DNA of 64,000 nucleotides. Source: CBDFKV01 sp965249035. GTDB taxonomy: Bacteria > Pseudomonadota > Gammaproteobacteria > Arenicellales > Poriferihabitantaceae. Shown here piece by piece: positions 16,359-25,497 of the stretch. The first letter of the stretch is position 1. Each line of letters starts with the position of its first letter. Below the pieces are notes generated by a model. The model saw only the letters and a list, made by a program, of their open reading frames with translations, had not been told where the DNA came from and searched no databases. The stretch spans positions 1,178,001 through 1,242,000 of the forward strand of contig CBDFKV010000007.1 in NCBI GenBank assembly GCA_965249035.1. The letters are read 5' to 3'. Made by a program: the position numbers and the translations under genes.

Positions 16359-16571
16359 CTAGAGCGGTGTGACGTTTTCCGCCTGTGGCCCTTTTTGGCC
16401 TTCTGTCACTTCCATCGTTACTTCTTGGCCATCGCGCAGCGACTTGCGGCCGCCTTCGCTATTGATCGCACTGTAATGAACGAATACGTCCTTACCGCCA
16501 TCATGTTCGATAAAACCAAAACCTTTTTCGTCGTTAAACCATTTAACAACGCCTTTTACTTCTTCTGACAT
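16359..16571 (-). CDS. Cold-shock protein (CspA family)
   Basis: A 70-residue single cold-shock domain that binds single-stranded RNA or DNA and melts mRNA structure. Both RNA-binding motifs are present: KGFGFIEH (RNP1) and DVFVHYSAI (RNP2). The paralogue cannot be told from sequence. The gene is monocistronic, with its own terminator. About 270 bp upstream are free of genes and could hold the long leader common to csp genes; I did not identify a cold-box. Confidence 0.93.
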   Translation of the reverse strand: MSEEVKGVVKWFNDEKGFGFIEHDGGKDVFVHYSAINSEGGRKSLRDGQEVTMEVTEGQKGPQAENVTPL

Positions 16572-16838
16572 CTTACTTCACTCAAAACACGCGCTTTTAC
16601 ACGCAAACATGGTGCTCTGCTTTCACAGAACGGGAACGGCCGAGTTTAACTGATTGGACTACCAAATGCAGTGCTTTATGGCCATAGAAATGGATTATTT
16701 CTAAGAAATGTCGTAAAAATCTCAAATTTACGGGTCAATCGTGGGTACTTTAGTGCCTGAATAAGCCCAATAACCGCAAATTGAGTCGCCACTCTAGTCC
16801 ATTCACCTCGTCAGCAATCGGGATCAATCAGCGAACTA

Positions 16839-17131
16839 TCATCCGTTGATTGTGACCGCTGCGGCACTTTCAATGATTTTCAAAGAGATACCCTCTTCAT
16901 CAAAGCGCTTCTTTACCCCCTCTGAAATTACCACCCCGCTTCATCGATATCACCGGTAGACCACCAAAAGCGCGCAAGATACTTAACTTCAGTTTCGCCC
17001 AATTCGTAAATCCGTACCATTTTTTCCTTATCGGCGATAACGATGGGACTATTTTCGACCACGTCGAGTATCGCCGCCTGAACAACGGCTTGGGAAAAAG
17101 CCAAGAGCGGAAACAGCGGCAGGAAAGAAAC
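16839..17131 (-). pseudogene. Remnant of an MscS-type mechanosensitive channel (C-terminal part)
   Basis: Reading minus-strand frames gives AVVQAAILDVVENSPIVIAD, then KEKMVRIYELGETEVKYLAR, then FWWSTGDIDEAGW. A one-base frameshift near 16930 follows, and then VISEGVKKRFDEEGISLKII up to a stop at 16839. The order (helix ending at an Ile/Pro motif, V-x-ELG, then a K-x-x-FDEEGI tail) matches the C-terminal cytoplasmic domain of MscS proteins. The pore helices and N terminus are missing, and a stop lies just upstream. The 88-residue open frame overlapping this region is in the wrong frame and is not annotated. Confidence 0.6.
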
Positions 17132-17360
17132 AGAAGAAATCGATCAATAACAGTTTTTGAGTACATACTTATTCCCCAATGGAATCAGTAGAAAATGGCC
17201 TAACAACAGCAACGATTCCGTAGTAATGTCTTAAGCCACAGTCCGTAGTGCGCGGCCGGTAAGCATACGAAACTTGCTGCCCTCTTACTATAATCTCAGG
17301 AGCCAAAAAGCTGCTGATCAGCGTATAATTCCGGCTAAAACTCGACCCAGTGAAACGCAT

Positions 17361-18251
17361 ATGAAACCACAATTCAGCCTAGACAATTATGACGCTTATG
17401 CACGTTGGCGAGACCATAAATTGGCGCACTACCCTAGCGCCCTTTCAGACGTAACGATTGTGCTGGGCGATAGCCAATCACCCACCGCTACAGAACTTGA
17501 AGCGATGCGAAACAGCGTACAGCGCTGCAACATTGTGATTTACACCAGCAAAGCCAATCACAGCGATAAGCCCGAAGACGACCAAAAGGCTTTGATTCGA
17601 TCGTTGGGTCAACAATTTTCATTGGAAAAGCTTGATCATAACCTTGGTGCTGACGCCGAAGGTATCACCGAACTGGAAGTGAAAACTGACCCCCAACACC
17701 GACGTTACGTCCCTTACAGCAAACGCGGAATTCACTGGCATACCGATGGTTACTACAATCAGCTTGATGCTCAGATATATGCCATGGCGCTGCATTGCGT
17801 GCGCCCGGCAGCTGTGGGTGGTGCCAATGACTTAGTCGATCATGAATTAGCCTACATCCACTTGCGTGAACAAAATCCAGCGTTTATCCAAGCCCTGATG
17901 CAGCCAGAGGCGATGACCATCCCGGCCAATATTGTGGACGGCAAAATACTCAGACCCGCTAGAAGTGGGCCAGTTTTTCGGTTCGCCCCGAGTGGCGATT
18001 TACATATGCGCTACACCGAGCGAGCGCGCAATATTGTCTGGCAAGATAACTCGACGCTGAGGGCTGCACTGGATTGCTTAAGCACCTATTTATATAGTGA
18101 CTCGGCCCAAATCTTTCACGGACGTCTGGAAAACGGCCAGGGCTTAATTTGCAATAATATCCTGCACACACGCAGCGCTTTTGAAGATGCTCCCGCCGCA
18201 CCCAGGTTATTGTTTCGCTTGCGTTACTTCGACCGAATCGCGACTGCCTAA
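17361..18251 (+). CDS. TauD/TfdA-family 2-oxoglutarate-dependent oxygenase
   Basis: About 296 residues from the ATG at 17361; the ATG at 17274 would add 29 residues unlike the family. The iron-binding H-x-D lies in GIHWHTDG (H127, D129). The distal His and 2-oxoglutarate Arg probably lie in the ICNNILHTRSAFED region near the C terminus. The family hydroxylates small molecules, such as taurine, herbicides or biosynthetic intermediates; the substrate here is unknown. The MATE exporter follows within 50 bp, which suggests a shared substrate or product. Confidence 0.8.
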   Translation: MKPQFSLDNYDAYARWRDHKLAHYPSALSDVTIVLGDSQSPTATELEAMRNSVQRCNIVIYTSKANHSDKPEDDQKALIRSLGQQFSLEKLDHNLGADAEGITELEVKTDPQHRRYVPYSKRGIHWHTDGYYNQLDAQIYAMALHCVRPAAVGGANDLVDHELAYIHLREQNPAFIQALMQPEAMTIPANIVDGKILRPARSGPVFRFAPSGDLHMRYTERARNIVWQDNSTLRAALDCLSTYLYSDSAQIFHGRLENGQGLICNNILHTRSAFEDAPAAPRLLFRLRYFDRIATA

Positions 18252-18300
18252 AGCGTGTAAAACGATATACTACCGCGTCTTTGCTCTTAGCTCCTACACC

Positions 18301-19638
18301 TTGACCCATTCCTATTTCCGCGAAGCCAAAGGACTGGCCCAACTCGCAGCGCCGATTGCCTTAACCACGCTGATTCAGGAAGCGATGGGTTTTATCGACA
18401 TGATCATGCTCGGCCGCTACGATGCCATCCAGTTTGCGGCATCGGGCTTGAGTGTTGCGCTATGGCTATTTGGATTACTCGCTATCACCGGCGCAATGAT
18501 GGGCGTATCAGCAATGATTGCCCACCGGGTCGGCGCCGATAAGCCCGAGCAAGTCCGCGCCATTTATCGCCAAAGCCTGTGGCTGGCGCTTATACTGGGC
18601 GTGTTCGCCCTAATCGCGCTCCCCTGGTTAACGCGCCTTTTACCCCTAACTGGCGTCCAGGCAGAGCTGATCCCGCACGTCATCGATTACATACAAATCA
18701 CCGCGTTTAGCATGCCGGCACTGGCTTTTTATATGTCGATGCGTTTTTTTAGCGAAGGCATTGAATGGCCATTACCTATGATGCTGATCGCGCTGCTTAT
18801 GCTACCGCTGAATACGATCGGCAACTATTTTCTAATTTTTGGTAATGGCGGCTTTCCAGAGTTAGGTCTTAAGGGCGCTGCCATTTCAACAACGATTGGT
18901 ATCAATTTATCAGTTTTCCTGCTCTGGCTGGTGATTCGAGTCGCCAAACCCTACCAGGTTTATCAAGCAGCAACACGCTACTCGGCACCAGACTTGCCGG
19001 TCATCCGCCATATTTTAGTGCTGAGTCTGCCGATCGCTGCCTCGCTGATGCTGGAGCACGGGTTTTTCCTGGCTACTTACGTATTGGCTGGCAAGCTGAG
19101 CACACTGGCGGCGGCGGCACATAACATCGCGATCAACTACGCCGCGATGATGTTCGTTATCCCCCTAGGAATTGCCGGCGCAACCACCGTTAAAGTCGGC
19201 AACGCCTTGGGTAGGGGTGAACGAGAATATGCAGGCTTTCGGGGTTGGACTGGCATTAGCCTGGCCGCACTATTTATGCTGTGCTCAGCGTGCATTTTGC
19301 TACTATTCAATCAACATATCGCACGTATTTACACGTCTGATGCCAGCATCGTCGGCCCGGCAGCAAGTCTGCTGGTTATCGCCGCAATGTTTCAATTGTC
19401 TGATGGCATCCAAGTCAGCACTGCTGGTGCACTAAGGGGCTTAGAAGACACAGCAATCCCCATGTTGCTAAATCTGGTTGCCTATTGGGTGATCGGTTTA
19501 CCCTTAGCCGCTTACTTTGCCTTCAGTCATAATCTCGGCGCAAAAGGCTTATGGTATGGATTGATCATTGGTCTAACAGTCGCTGCAGTCTTATTGCTGA
19601 TTCGGTTTTATCGCCTGACTCACCGCCCACCGACGTAA
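18301..19638 (+). CDS. MATE-family efflux transporter
   Basis: A roughly 445-residue multidrug/Na+ or H+ antiporter of the NorM type with 12 hydrophobic segments. Conserved stretches are LAQLAAPIALTTLIQEAMGF near the N terminus, GVSAMIAHRVGA, and LRGLEDTAIPM in the second half. The start is uncertain: an ATG at 18181 would overlap the oxygenase gene by 71 bp and add an unrelated N terminus, so TTG 18301 (THSYFREAKGL) is preferred. It is probably cotranscribed with the oxygenase. Confidence 0.85.
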   Translation: MTHSYFREAKGLAQLAAPIALTTLIQEAMGFIDMIMLGRYDAIQFAASGLSVALWLFGLLAITGAMMGVSAMIAHRVGADKPEQVRAIYRQSLWLALILGVFALIALPWLTRLLPLTGVQAELIPHVIDYIQITAFSMPALAFYMSMRFFSEGIEWPLPMMLIALLMLPLNTIGNYFLIFGNGGFPELGLKGAAISTTIGINLSVFLLWLVIRVAKPYQVYQAATRYSAPDLPVIRHILVLSLPIAASLMLEHGFFLATYVLAGKLSTLAAAAHNIAINYAAMMFVIPLGIAGATTVKVGNALGRGEREYAGFRGWTGISLAALFMLCSACILLLFNQHIARIYTSDASIVGPAASLLVIAAMFQLSDGIQVSTAGALRGLEDTAIPMLLNLVAYWVIGLPLAAYFAFSHNLGAKGLWYGLIIGLTVAAVLLLIRFYRLTHRPPT

Positions 19639-19711
19639 GCCACTTCCTACCCTTTTTTGATCTACTAATAGGCCAATAGACCTGATAATTTACCGGCATT
19701 AATCGCCGTCT

Positions 19712-20215
19712 GTGCAATCCATGAACAATACGCCTCAAATTCGACCAGCACGCAATAACGAGTTGGCTGCTATCCACCAAATCAACCAAGCTAACTTGCC
19801 TGCTCTAGGATCAATCACCCTGCAAGAGCTAGAACATTTATACCGCCAATCCACCTACTTTCCTGTAATGATTAGTGACGGTGATATCTTGGCCTTTATG
19901 ATCAGCTTGGCCCATGGTGCCGACTACCAAAGCCCCAATTACCAATGGTTTTGCCAACGCTATGAGCAGTTCCATTACGTTGACCGGATCGCCGTCACGC
20001 CCGCAGGGCAGCGCCGAGGTATTGCTAGCCGCTTCTATCACGCCTTGTCTGACATGGCTCGCGCAAACAACGTCCCAGTCATTTGCTGCGAATACAACAT
20101 TGAACCAGCCAATCCAGAATCAGCCGCATTTCATGCTGACCGCGGTTTTAAGGAAGTTGGCCAACAACCCAATAGCGGCAAAAAAGTCGTTTCGCTACAA
20201 GTGTTAACCTTATAA
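19712..20215 (+). CDS. GNAT-family acetyltransferase
   Basis: A 167-residue N-acetyltransferase. The acetyl-CoA loop is visible as RIAVTPAGQRRGIASRFYHAL, followed by NPESAAFHADRGFKEVG. It could begin at 19712 or at the second ATG at 19721. Substrate unknown. It is 74 bp after the MATE gene and 48 bp before the SCO1 gene on the same strand. Confidence 0.85.
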   Translation: MQSMNNTPQIRPARNNELAAIHQINQANLPALGSITLQELEHLYRQSTYFPVMISDGDILAFMISLAHGADYQSPNYQWFCQRYEQFHYVDRIAVTPAGQRRGIASRFYHALSDMARANNVPVICCEYNIEPANPESAAFHADRGFKEVGQQPNSGKKVVSLQVLTL

Positions 20216-20262
20216 GCTGACCCTCTTTTGCCTTAATTGAATCCACTTTTTGTTTCTAAACT

Positions 20263-20856
20263 ATGTTCAAAAAAATCCCCTTTTCCGTCATTCTCGCACT
20301 GGTCGCTGTGATTGGGCTAATCGCAGGCACTGTGTTTTTCTCAAAATCTTCAGTGAACCTGGATGACTACATCCCCAAAGCACAAGGCGGCGATTTTACT
20401 CTGCAAACCACCAATGGACCGTTTGCGCTCAGCGATAGTGGCGACAAACTAGCGGTATTGTATTTTGGCTACACCTTTTGCCCAGACGTTTGCCCTACCT
20501 CATTAGTTGCCATCGGTGCTGCGCTTAACATGCTGACTGAAGCTGAATTAAATAATATCGTACCGATCTTTGTCAGCGTAGACCCAGGCCGCGATACACC
20601 AGAACGACTGAAAGAATACGCCGCATTTTTTCACCCCTCCATTCTTGGCATGACCAGCACAAAGTCCAACATTGATGATATCGTCAAGCGTTACGGGGTG
20701 TATTACAAGATCGAAGCCGCTAGCGAGAGTGCTGCTGGCTATTTGGTCGACCACAGCTCTCAAATCGTGGTGGTCCAAAACGGCAAGATTAAAACAAATA
20801 TCCTGCATGGCACCCCGCCCGACTCGATTGCAGAGGTGCTGAGGCGTTATCTGTAG
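20263..20856 (+). CDS. SCO1/SenC-family copper chaperone
   Basis: A 197-residue membrane-anchored thioredoxin-like protein with one N-terminal helix (about 7-27). The copper-binding C-x3-C lies in FCPDVCPTSL, and the distal His is probably in LVDHSSQIVVV. SCO proteins deliver copper to the CuA or CuB site of terminal oxidases. A cbb3 oxidase cluster lies at 40-45 kb, but an aa3 oxidase elsewhere in the genome is an equally possible client. Confidence 0.88.
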   Translation: MFKKIPFSVILALVAVIGLIAGTVFFSKSSVNLDDYIPKAQGGDFTLQTTNGPFALSDSGDKLAVLYFGYTFCPDVCPTSLVAIGAALNMLTEAELNNIVPIFVSVDPGRDTPERLKEYAAFFHPSILGMTSTKSNIDDIVKRYGVYYKIEAASESAAGYLVDHSSQIVVVQNGKIKTNILHGTPPDSIAEVLRRYL

Positions 20857-21109
20857 CCGTTTTCAGTCAAACAACCTACCCGTTAAATTGCATTCGCCTC
20901 ACTCACCAATGCACCGTTCAAGCCTGCTGCCCCTCCCTGCGGGATAGCTATAACTATCTCTAAAAACCAACCCAGCTAAACCCTTCGCCCCCTTTGTTCA
21001 GCTAGCCTTAAGTAAGCTAACCGCGTAGCATTATCCGCTTGAAGATGCGGGCTGGTTTTCGTCGCTGGTGGTTAGCCAGTGGAGCAAAAAGCATGGGTCC
21101 AAAAAGCAC
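20857..21109. other. Intergenic region without recognised gene
   Basis: The space between the SCO1 gene and the promoter of the next gene holds no convincing open frame, hairpin or RNA motif that I can support. Confidence 0.4.
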
Positions 21110-21138
21110 TTGCATTAATCATCTTTCTCTAATATAGT
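21110..21138 (+). promoter_or_regulatory. Sigma-70-type promoter of the sulfur-globule-like gene
   Basis: TTGCAT (21110-21115) and TATAGT (21133-21138) are separated by 17 bp and lie 44 bp before the ATG. No operator is evident. Confidence 0.5.
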
Positions 21139-21181
21139 TAACTTCTAAGATATATTACAAACCAACCACAGGAACTAGATT

Positions 21182-21760
21182 ATGACAATCAAACAACTTA
21201 TCGCGCTGTTCGCAGCGGCGACGATTTCGAGCTCGGCTTTTGCTGGTTTTGACATGCCTTTTTTCGACGACGATGATGACGAAGATTACTATCGTTGGTA
21301 CTACTACAACCAAATGCGTGACCAAGCGCGTGGTAATGGCGAAGGTGATGCAGGCTCTGGACCACGCGGATATTCCGACAATGGCGACTACTATCGTGGT
21401 CGTGGCAACAGCCGTGGTCGCGGACGTGGCAATGGTAGTGGCAGCGGCAATTTCGGTTTTAACATGAATGCTGATTCCGACTTCGACGGCGATTGGGACG
21501 GCAGCAATGATTGGGATGATGGCTACAATGGCGATGGCCGTGGACGCGGTCGTGGCAATGGCCGCGGCAACGGTTCATTTGGCTTCAATATGAATGCTGA
21601 CAGTGACTTTGATGGCGACTTTGATGGCGATTGGGAAGACGACAACCGTTATGGTCGTCGTGACTCACGCCGTTACTACGGTGCTCCTGCACCGCGTCGT
21701 CAGGCAGCACCACGTGCTGAGTCTTCAGTTGAGTGCGGCCCTGAAAAAGTCCAAGAGTAA
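21182..21760 (+). CDS. Secreted Gly/Asp/Arg-rich protein, sulfur-globule-protein-like
   Basis: A 192-residue protein with a clear Sec signal (cleavage after SSSAFA, about residue 21). The mature part is low-complexity: an acidic Asp run (29-33), a Tyr-rich patch (36-42), GRGRGNG stretches, and an exact 14-residue repeat FGFNMNADSDFDGD at 91-104 and 133-146. The C terminus is Arg/Tyr/Pro/Ala-rich with one Cys. Gly/Asn/aromatic composition, FGFNMN motifs and the YYGAPAP end resemble sulfur-globule envelope proteins of sulfur-oxidising bacteria. This is resemblance, not proof. It is a single-gene unit with its own promoter and terminator. Confidence 0.7.
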   Translation: MTIKQLIALFAAATISSSAFAGFDMPFFDDDDDEDYYRWYYYNQMRDQARGNGEGDAGSGPRGYSDNGDYYRGRGNSRGRGRGNGSGSGNFGFNMNADSDFDGDWDGSNDWDDGYNGDGRGRGRGNGRGNGSFGFNMNADSDFDGDFDGDWEDDNRYGRRDSRRYYGAPAPRRQAAPRAESSVECGPEKVQE

Positions 21761-21809
21761 GTCAACCAAGGTTCTAACCTTCATTCTGGGTTAGCCGAGC
21801 GTATCAAAG

Positions 21810-21835
21810 CGCCTCCATTGGGAGGCGTTTTTTTT
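21810..21835 (+). terminator. Rho-independent terminator
   Basis: Perfect 7-bp stem CGCCTCC / GGAGGCG with loop ATTG and eight T. It ends the sulfur-globule-like transcription unit. Confidence 0.9.
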
Positions 21836-21952
21836 GGTTCAATACGGGTCGCCAGCCAAGGCTCGTATCGACTTGATCGCATCGGCTTGGTTTAACCTTG
21901 TTGATGATCCGCGTACAATCGGCTGCATTATTGATCGTACCTAGACCATTTA

Positions 21953-23203
21953 ATGAGTAAGCAAAGTATCGACCCTGATAACCCCACACTCCCCGAATTA
22001 ATCCCCGTCGACGAAGCCCTCCAACGGCTATTGTCAAAAGCGCCAACCATCACCGACATCGACCAAGTTCCTATCATCGAGGCTTGCGGGCGGGTTTTAG
22101 CTGAAGACATTCGTTCGACGATATCAGTGCCTCCGGCAGCAAACAGCTCAATGGACGGCTATGCTATCAATAGTGCCGACTGCCTGGGCAATGGTCCACA
22201 TCCGCTTCCGGTCAGCCAACGAATCGCAGCCGGACAAACGGGCACACCGCTAGAAGCGGGCACTGCAGCGCGCATTTTTACCGGCGCCCCCATCCCGCCG
22301 GGTGCTGATGCTGTCGTCATGCAGGAACAAACCGAACGTACAGAAGACGTGATTACGATCAACGCTGCAATCAAACCGCTGCAGAATATCCGTGCTACAG
22401 GAGAAGACGTTAAAATCGGCGATACCGTACTAAGTCAAGGTCGGCGCTTAAGCCCTCAAGACATCGGCATTCTCGCTTCCGTTGGGATCACCAAAATACC
22501 GGTTTTTCGGCGCTTACGGGTTGGTATCTTTTTCACCGGCGACGAGCTACGCGAACCTAACCAGCCCCTGCAAGCCGGTCAAATTTATAATTCTAACCGA
22601 TACACCTTGCGTGCCTTGCTGCAAAACCTTGGCTGTGAGTTACTTGACCTTGGCATCACCGAAGATAGCTTGGCGGCCACCAGCAGCGCTATGCAGCAGG
22701 CCGCCGAAGCGGACTTGGTCATTACCAGTGGCGGTGTTTCTGTCGGCGAAGAAGACTATGTGCGGATAGCGCTGCAACAGTTGGGCACGCTTGACATGTG
22801 GCGCATTAAAATCAAACCCGGAAAACCACTGGCTTTTGGGCGCATTGGTACTACGCCCTTTTTGGGAATGCCGGGCAACCCAGTCTCTGTGTTTGCGACA
22901 TTTTGCATTATGGCGAGACCTTTTATTTTATGCATGCAAGGCAATGCGAATACTACCGTACCCACCTACCCGGTTATAGCAGACTTCGATTGGTCGGGTG
23001 ATTCTCGGTTGGAATATATTCGCGTTCGTTTGGTGCATGAAGACAACGATCAGCCACATCTACAGCTATTCTCAAACCAAAGCTCAGGCGTATTGACCTC
23101 CACCTCATGGGCGACTGGATTTGCCATCGCCGAGCCGCATGTCAACATCCAGCAAGGCGATCACATTCCCTATCTGCCGTTCAACTCGGTTTTTGCGAGT
23201 TAG
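21953..23203 (+). CDS. moeA: Molybdopterin molybdotransferase MoeA
   Basis: MoeA inserts molybdate into adenylylated molybdopterin, the last step of molybdenum cofactor synthesis. The 416-residue protein has the MoeA N-terminal segment with NSSMDGYAI, the GTAARIFTGAPIPPGADAVV stretch, the MogA-like domain with ITSGGVSVGEEDYVR and IKIKPGKPLAFG, and the C-terminal beta domain. No other moa/mob gene is in the window, so it acts with genes elsewhere. Confidence 0.95.
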   Translation: MSKQSIDPDNPTLPELIPVDEALQRLLSKAPTITDIDQVPIIEACGRVLAEDIRSTISVPPAANSSMDGYAINSADCLGNGPHPLPVSQRIAAGQTGTPLEAGTAARIFTGAPIPPGADAVVMQEQTERTEDVITINAAIKPLQNIRATGEDVKIGDTVLSQGRRLSPQDIGILASVGITKIPVFRRLRVGIFFTGDELREPNQPLQAGQIYNSNRYTLRALLQNLGCELLDLGITEDSLAATSSAMQQAAEADLVITSGGVSVGEEDYVRIALQQLGTLDMWRIKIKPGKPLAFGRIGTTPFLGMPGNPVSVFATFCIMARPFILCMQGNANTTVPTYPVIADFDWSGDSRLEYIRVRLVHEDNDQPHLQLFSNQSSGVLTSTSWATGFAIAEPHVNIQQGDHIPYLPFNSVFAS

Positions 23204-23287
23204 ATTCTTGCTCCGCTCAAAGTTCACAGCGAGTTAATGGCCGCTTGCTACCCTGAGCCAAGGATCATTCACCGAAGAGATTTAGCC

Positions 23288-24733
23288 ATGAACTATCGTC
23301 AATACACACTGATCGCCAGTCTACTTATGTCTACCACCATTGCCCAAAGCCAAACCCAACCCCAAGAAACCATTGCTCGCGAAAGCGATCAGACCGCACT
23401 AGCGCTGACCATATATAACCGGGATTTGGCATTAGTCAAAGATCAACGCACCATCAGCCTTCAGCAAGGTGAGCAGCAATTGGCTTTCGAAGACGTCAGT
23501 GCTCGTATCCAGCCTGAGAGCGTCATATTGACCGCGCTGGACAAGGCTGTGCCTGCGCCACACTTAATTGAGCAAAACTTCGAGTTTGATTTATTAACCC
23601 CGCAAGCCTTGCTTGATAATGCAGTTGGAGAAACGGTGACTTTGGTACGCACCCACCCAACTACTGGTGAGGACTTTGCCGAACCAGCCACCGTCTTGTC
23701 AACTGAAGGCGGCACGGTTTTGCAACTCCCAAACCGGGTTGAAGTCAATCCACCGGGGCGCATCGTATTTGACGGTGTCCCAGCACGACTGCGCGCGCGC
23801 CCAACCCTGCTGATGACGCTTGATTCTGAACAAGCCAGCGAACAACCCTTAGAGCTCAGTTATTTGACCACCGGCCTCGGCTGGCAAGCTAATTACGTGG
23901 CTGAACTCAATGCTGATGAATCCGCGCTGGACTTGACCGGCTGGGTAACGCTGAATAACCAAAGCGGCATCACCTATCGCAATGCACAAATCCAACTGGT
24001 TGCTGGTGACGTCAATCGCGTGTCACCCATGAAACACATCCAACAACTCGGTCGCGCCATGCGGGCTGAAGCAACGATGGCTGCCGATGTTCAGGAAGAA
24101 GCCTTATTTGACTATCACTTGTATACGCTGGAACGGCCGACTGACATCGCAAATAGGCAAACCAAGCAAGTCGCGCTAATGAGCGCTAATCTAGTTCCTG
24201 TACAAAAAGCCTATGTTTTGCGCGGCCAGGAATGGTTTTATTTCAATCGCATTGACCCGCAGGAAGACTTAAAGGTTGCAACCGAACTCAGTTTTTTGAA
24301 CGATAAACCAAGCCATCTGGGCCTGCCACTGCCCAAAGGCATCATCCGCCTGTATCAGGCTGACTCTAAAGGCAGTGCCCAATTTATTGGTGAAGACAGC
24401 ATCGACCACACACCAGAGAATAAACGCATCGTGATTAAGCCGGGAAATGCGTTTGATATTACCGCTAGCAAAACTCAGCAAACCTTTAAACAGCGCAATA
24501 TCAAGAACGGTAATTTGACGCAAACCGAAACCATTGTAGGCACCCGCATCACACTTGCAAATGCCAAAGAGGAAGTGGTTGAAGTTCGGATCGAGGAAAA
24601 ATTCCCGGGTGAGTGGACAATTGTCGATAGCTCGGTTGCAGAAACTCGCAAAGGCCAAACCGCCAGCTGGAAGGTGTTGGTACCGGCGAAATCAGAAGCC
24701 CTCCTTGAGTTTACGGTACAGCTTCGTTACTAG
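23288..24733 (+). CDS. DUF4139-domain secreted protein
   Basis: About 481 residues from the ATG at 23288; the ATG at 23237 would place 17 charged residues before the signal peptide. A Sec signal covers residues 1-22 (cleaved near IAQSQ). The body matches DUF4139 proteins: an N-terminal IYNRDLALVKDQRTI strand, the GLGWQANYVAEL segment, and the C-terminal VRIEEKFPGEWTIVDSS domain. The function is unknown in bacteria. An AATGGTG/CACCAT hairpin region lies between it and the convergent Crp-type gene. Confidence 0.82.
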   Translation: MNYRQYTLIASLLMSTTIAQSQTQPQETIARESDQTALALTIYNRDLALVKDQRTISLQQGEQQLAFEDVSARIQPESVILTALDKAVPAPHLIEQNFEFDLLTPQALLDNAVGETVTLVRTHPTTGEDFAEPATVLSTEGGTVLQLPNRVEVNPPGRIVFDGVPARLRARPTLLMTLDSEQASEQPLELSYLTTGLGWQANYVAELNADESALDLTGWVTLNNQSGITYRNAQIQLVAGDVNRVSPMKHIQQLGRAMRAEATMAADVQEEALFDYHLYTLERPTDIANRQTKQVALMSANLVPVQKAYVLRGQEWFYFNRIDPQEDLKVATELSFLNDKPSHLGLPLPKGIIRLYQADSKGSAQFIGEDSIDHTPENKRIVIKPGNAFDITASKTQQTFKQRNIKNGNLTQTETIVGTRITLANAKEEVVEVRIEEKFPGEWTIVDSSVAETRKGQTASWKVLVPAKSEALLEFTVQLRY

Positions 24734-24802
24734 CCTACCCAGTATCAACAAACGCCCACTTACAATGGTGAATCACCATAAGGTGTACTCGCGAGCAGCT
24801 AA

Positions 24803-25486
24803 CTAAGTCTCTTCGACTGACTGGCGCAGTTCTGCCAGATCAATAACACGAATAATGCGCCGCTGTTTTTCGATCGTTCCCGCCTGAATTAAGCGCCGAA
24901 ATTCGCGGCTGACTGCTTCTCGGTGAGTACTAACGCGCGAAGCAATTTCGTCGTGTGTCGGCATACAATCAATCACCACGCTACCATCTGGACCCTCAAC
25001 CCCATCAACCTCCGCTAAACGCACCAACTCGGCTCGAATACGGATAGGCACTGGCCGAGTAGTGTACTCATAGACGCGCTCATCCAGACGCCGGACTACA
25101 TGACATAAGCGCAGCAACATTAAGCGCGAAAACTCAGGAGACGATTCCAGCAATGTATTGAAAACGGGGTTGAGGATAGTGGTAACCCGTGTATCTTCCA
25201 GTGCAATAATATTGGCCGTCCTCGGCAAACCATCAATGGCGGCTATTTCGCCAAACATTTGCCCCGCAGGAATATCGACAAAACTGACGCGAATACCAGT
25301 TTCAGTAAAGCGCGTTACCCGCACCACGCCATAGTTGACGATAAACACGTCTCGACTAGGCTCGTTTTCTCGGACCAACTGTTCGCCTTTGGCGTAGTTG
25401 CGATGCACGCAGATAGCACTTATTTTCTCCCGGGTTTCGGCAGACAGTGTTTCAAGTGGGTGGCTTAACGCTAAATCTTGATCCAT
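24803..25486 (-). CDS. Crp/Fnr-family transcriptional regulator
   Basis: A 227-residue protein with an N-terminal cyclic-nucleotide-binding-like domain (about 20-130, GQMFGEIAAIDGLPRTANI) and a C-terminal winged helix (about 150-220, THDEIASRVSTHREAVSREFRRL). It has only three Cys and none in the N-terminal cluster arrangement used by Fnr for an iron-sulfur cluster, so it is not an Fnr-type oxygen sensor. The ligand and targets are unknown. The outer-membrane barrel gene lies 11 bp upstream on the same strand. Confidence 0.88.
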   Translation of the reverse strand: MDQDLALSHPLETLSAETREKISAICVHRNYAKGEQLVRENEPSRDVFIVNYGVVRVTRFTETGIRVSFVDIPAGQMFGEIAAIDGLPRTANIIALEDTRVTTILNPVFNTLLESSPEFSRLMLLRLCHVVRRLDERVYEYTTRPVPIRIRAELVRLAEVDGVEGPDGSVVIDCMPTHDEIASRVSTHREAVSREFRRLIQAGTIEKQRRIIRVIDLAELRQSVEET

Positions 25487-25497
25487 AGTTTTCCTCG

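Noticed and set aside
16900..17166. 88-residue open frame on the minus strand
   Set aside because: It overlaps the MscS remnant in another frame. The MscS-like residues are in the other frames, so this is a chance open frame.
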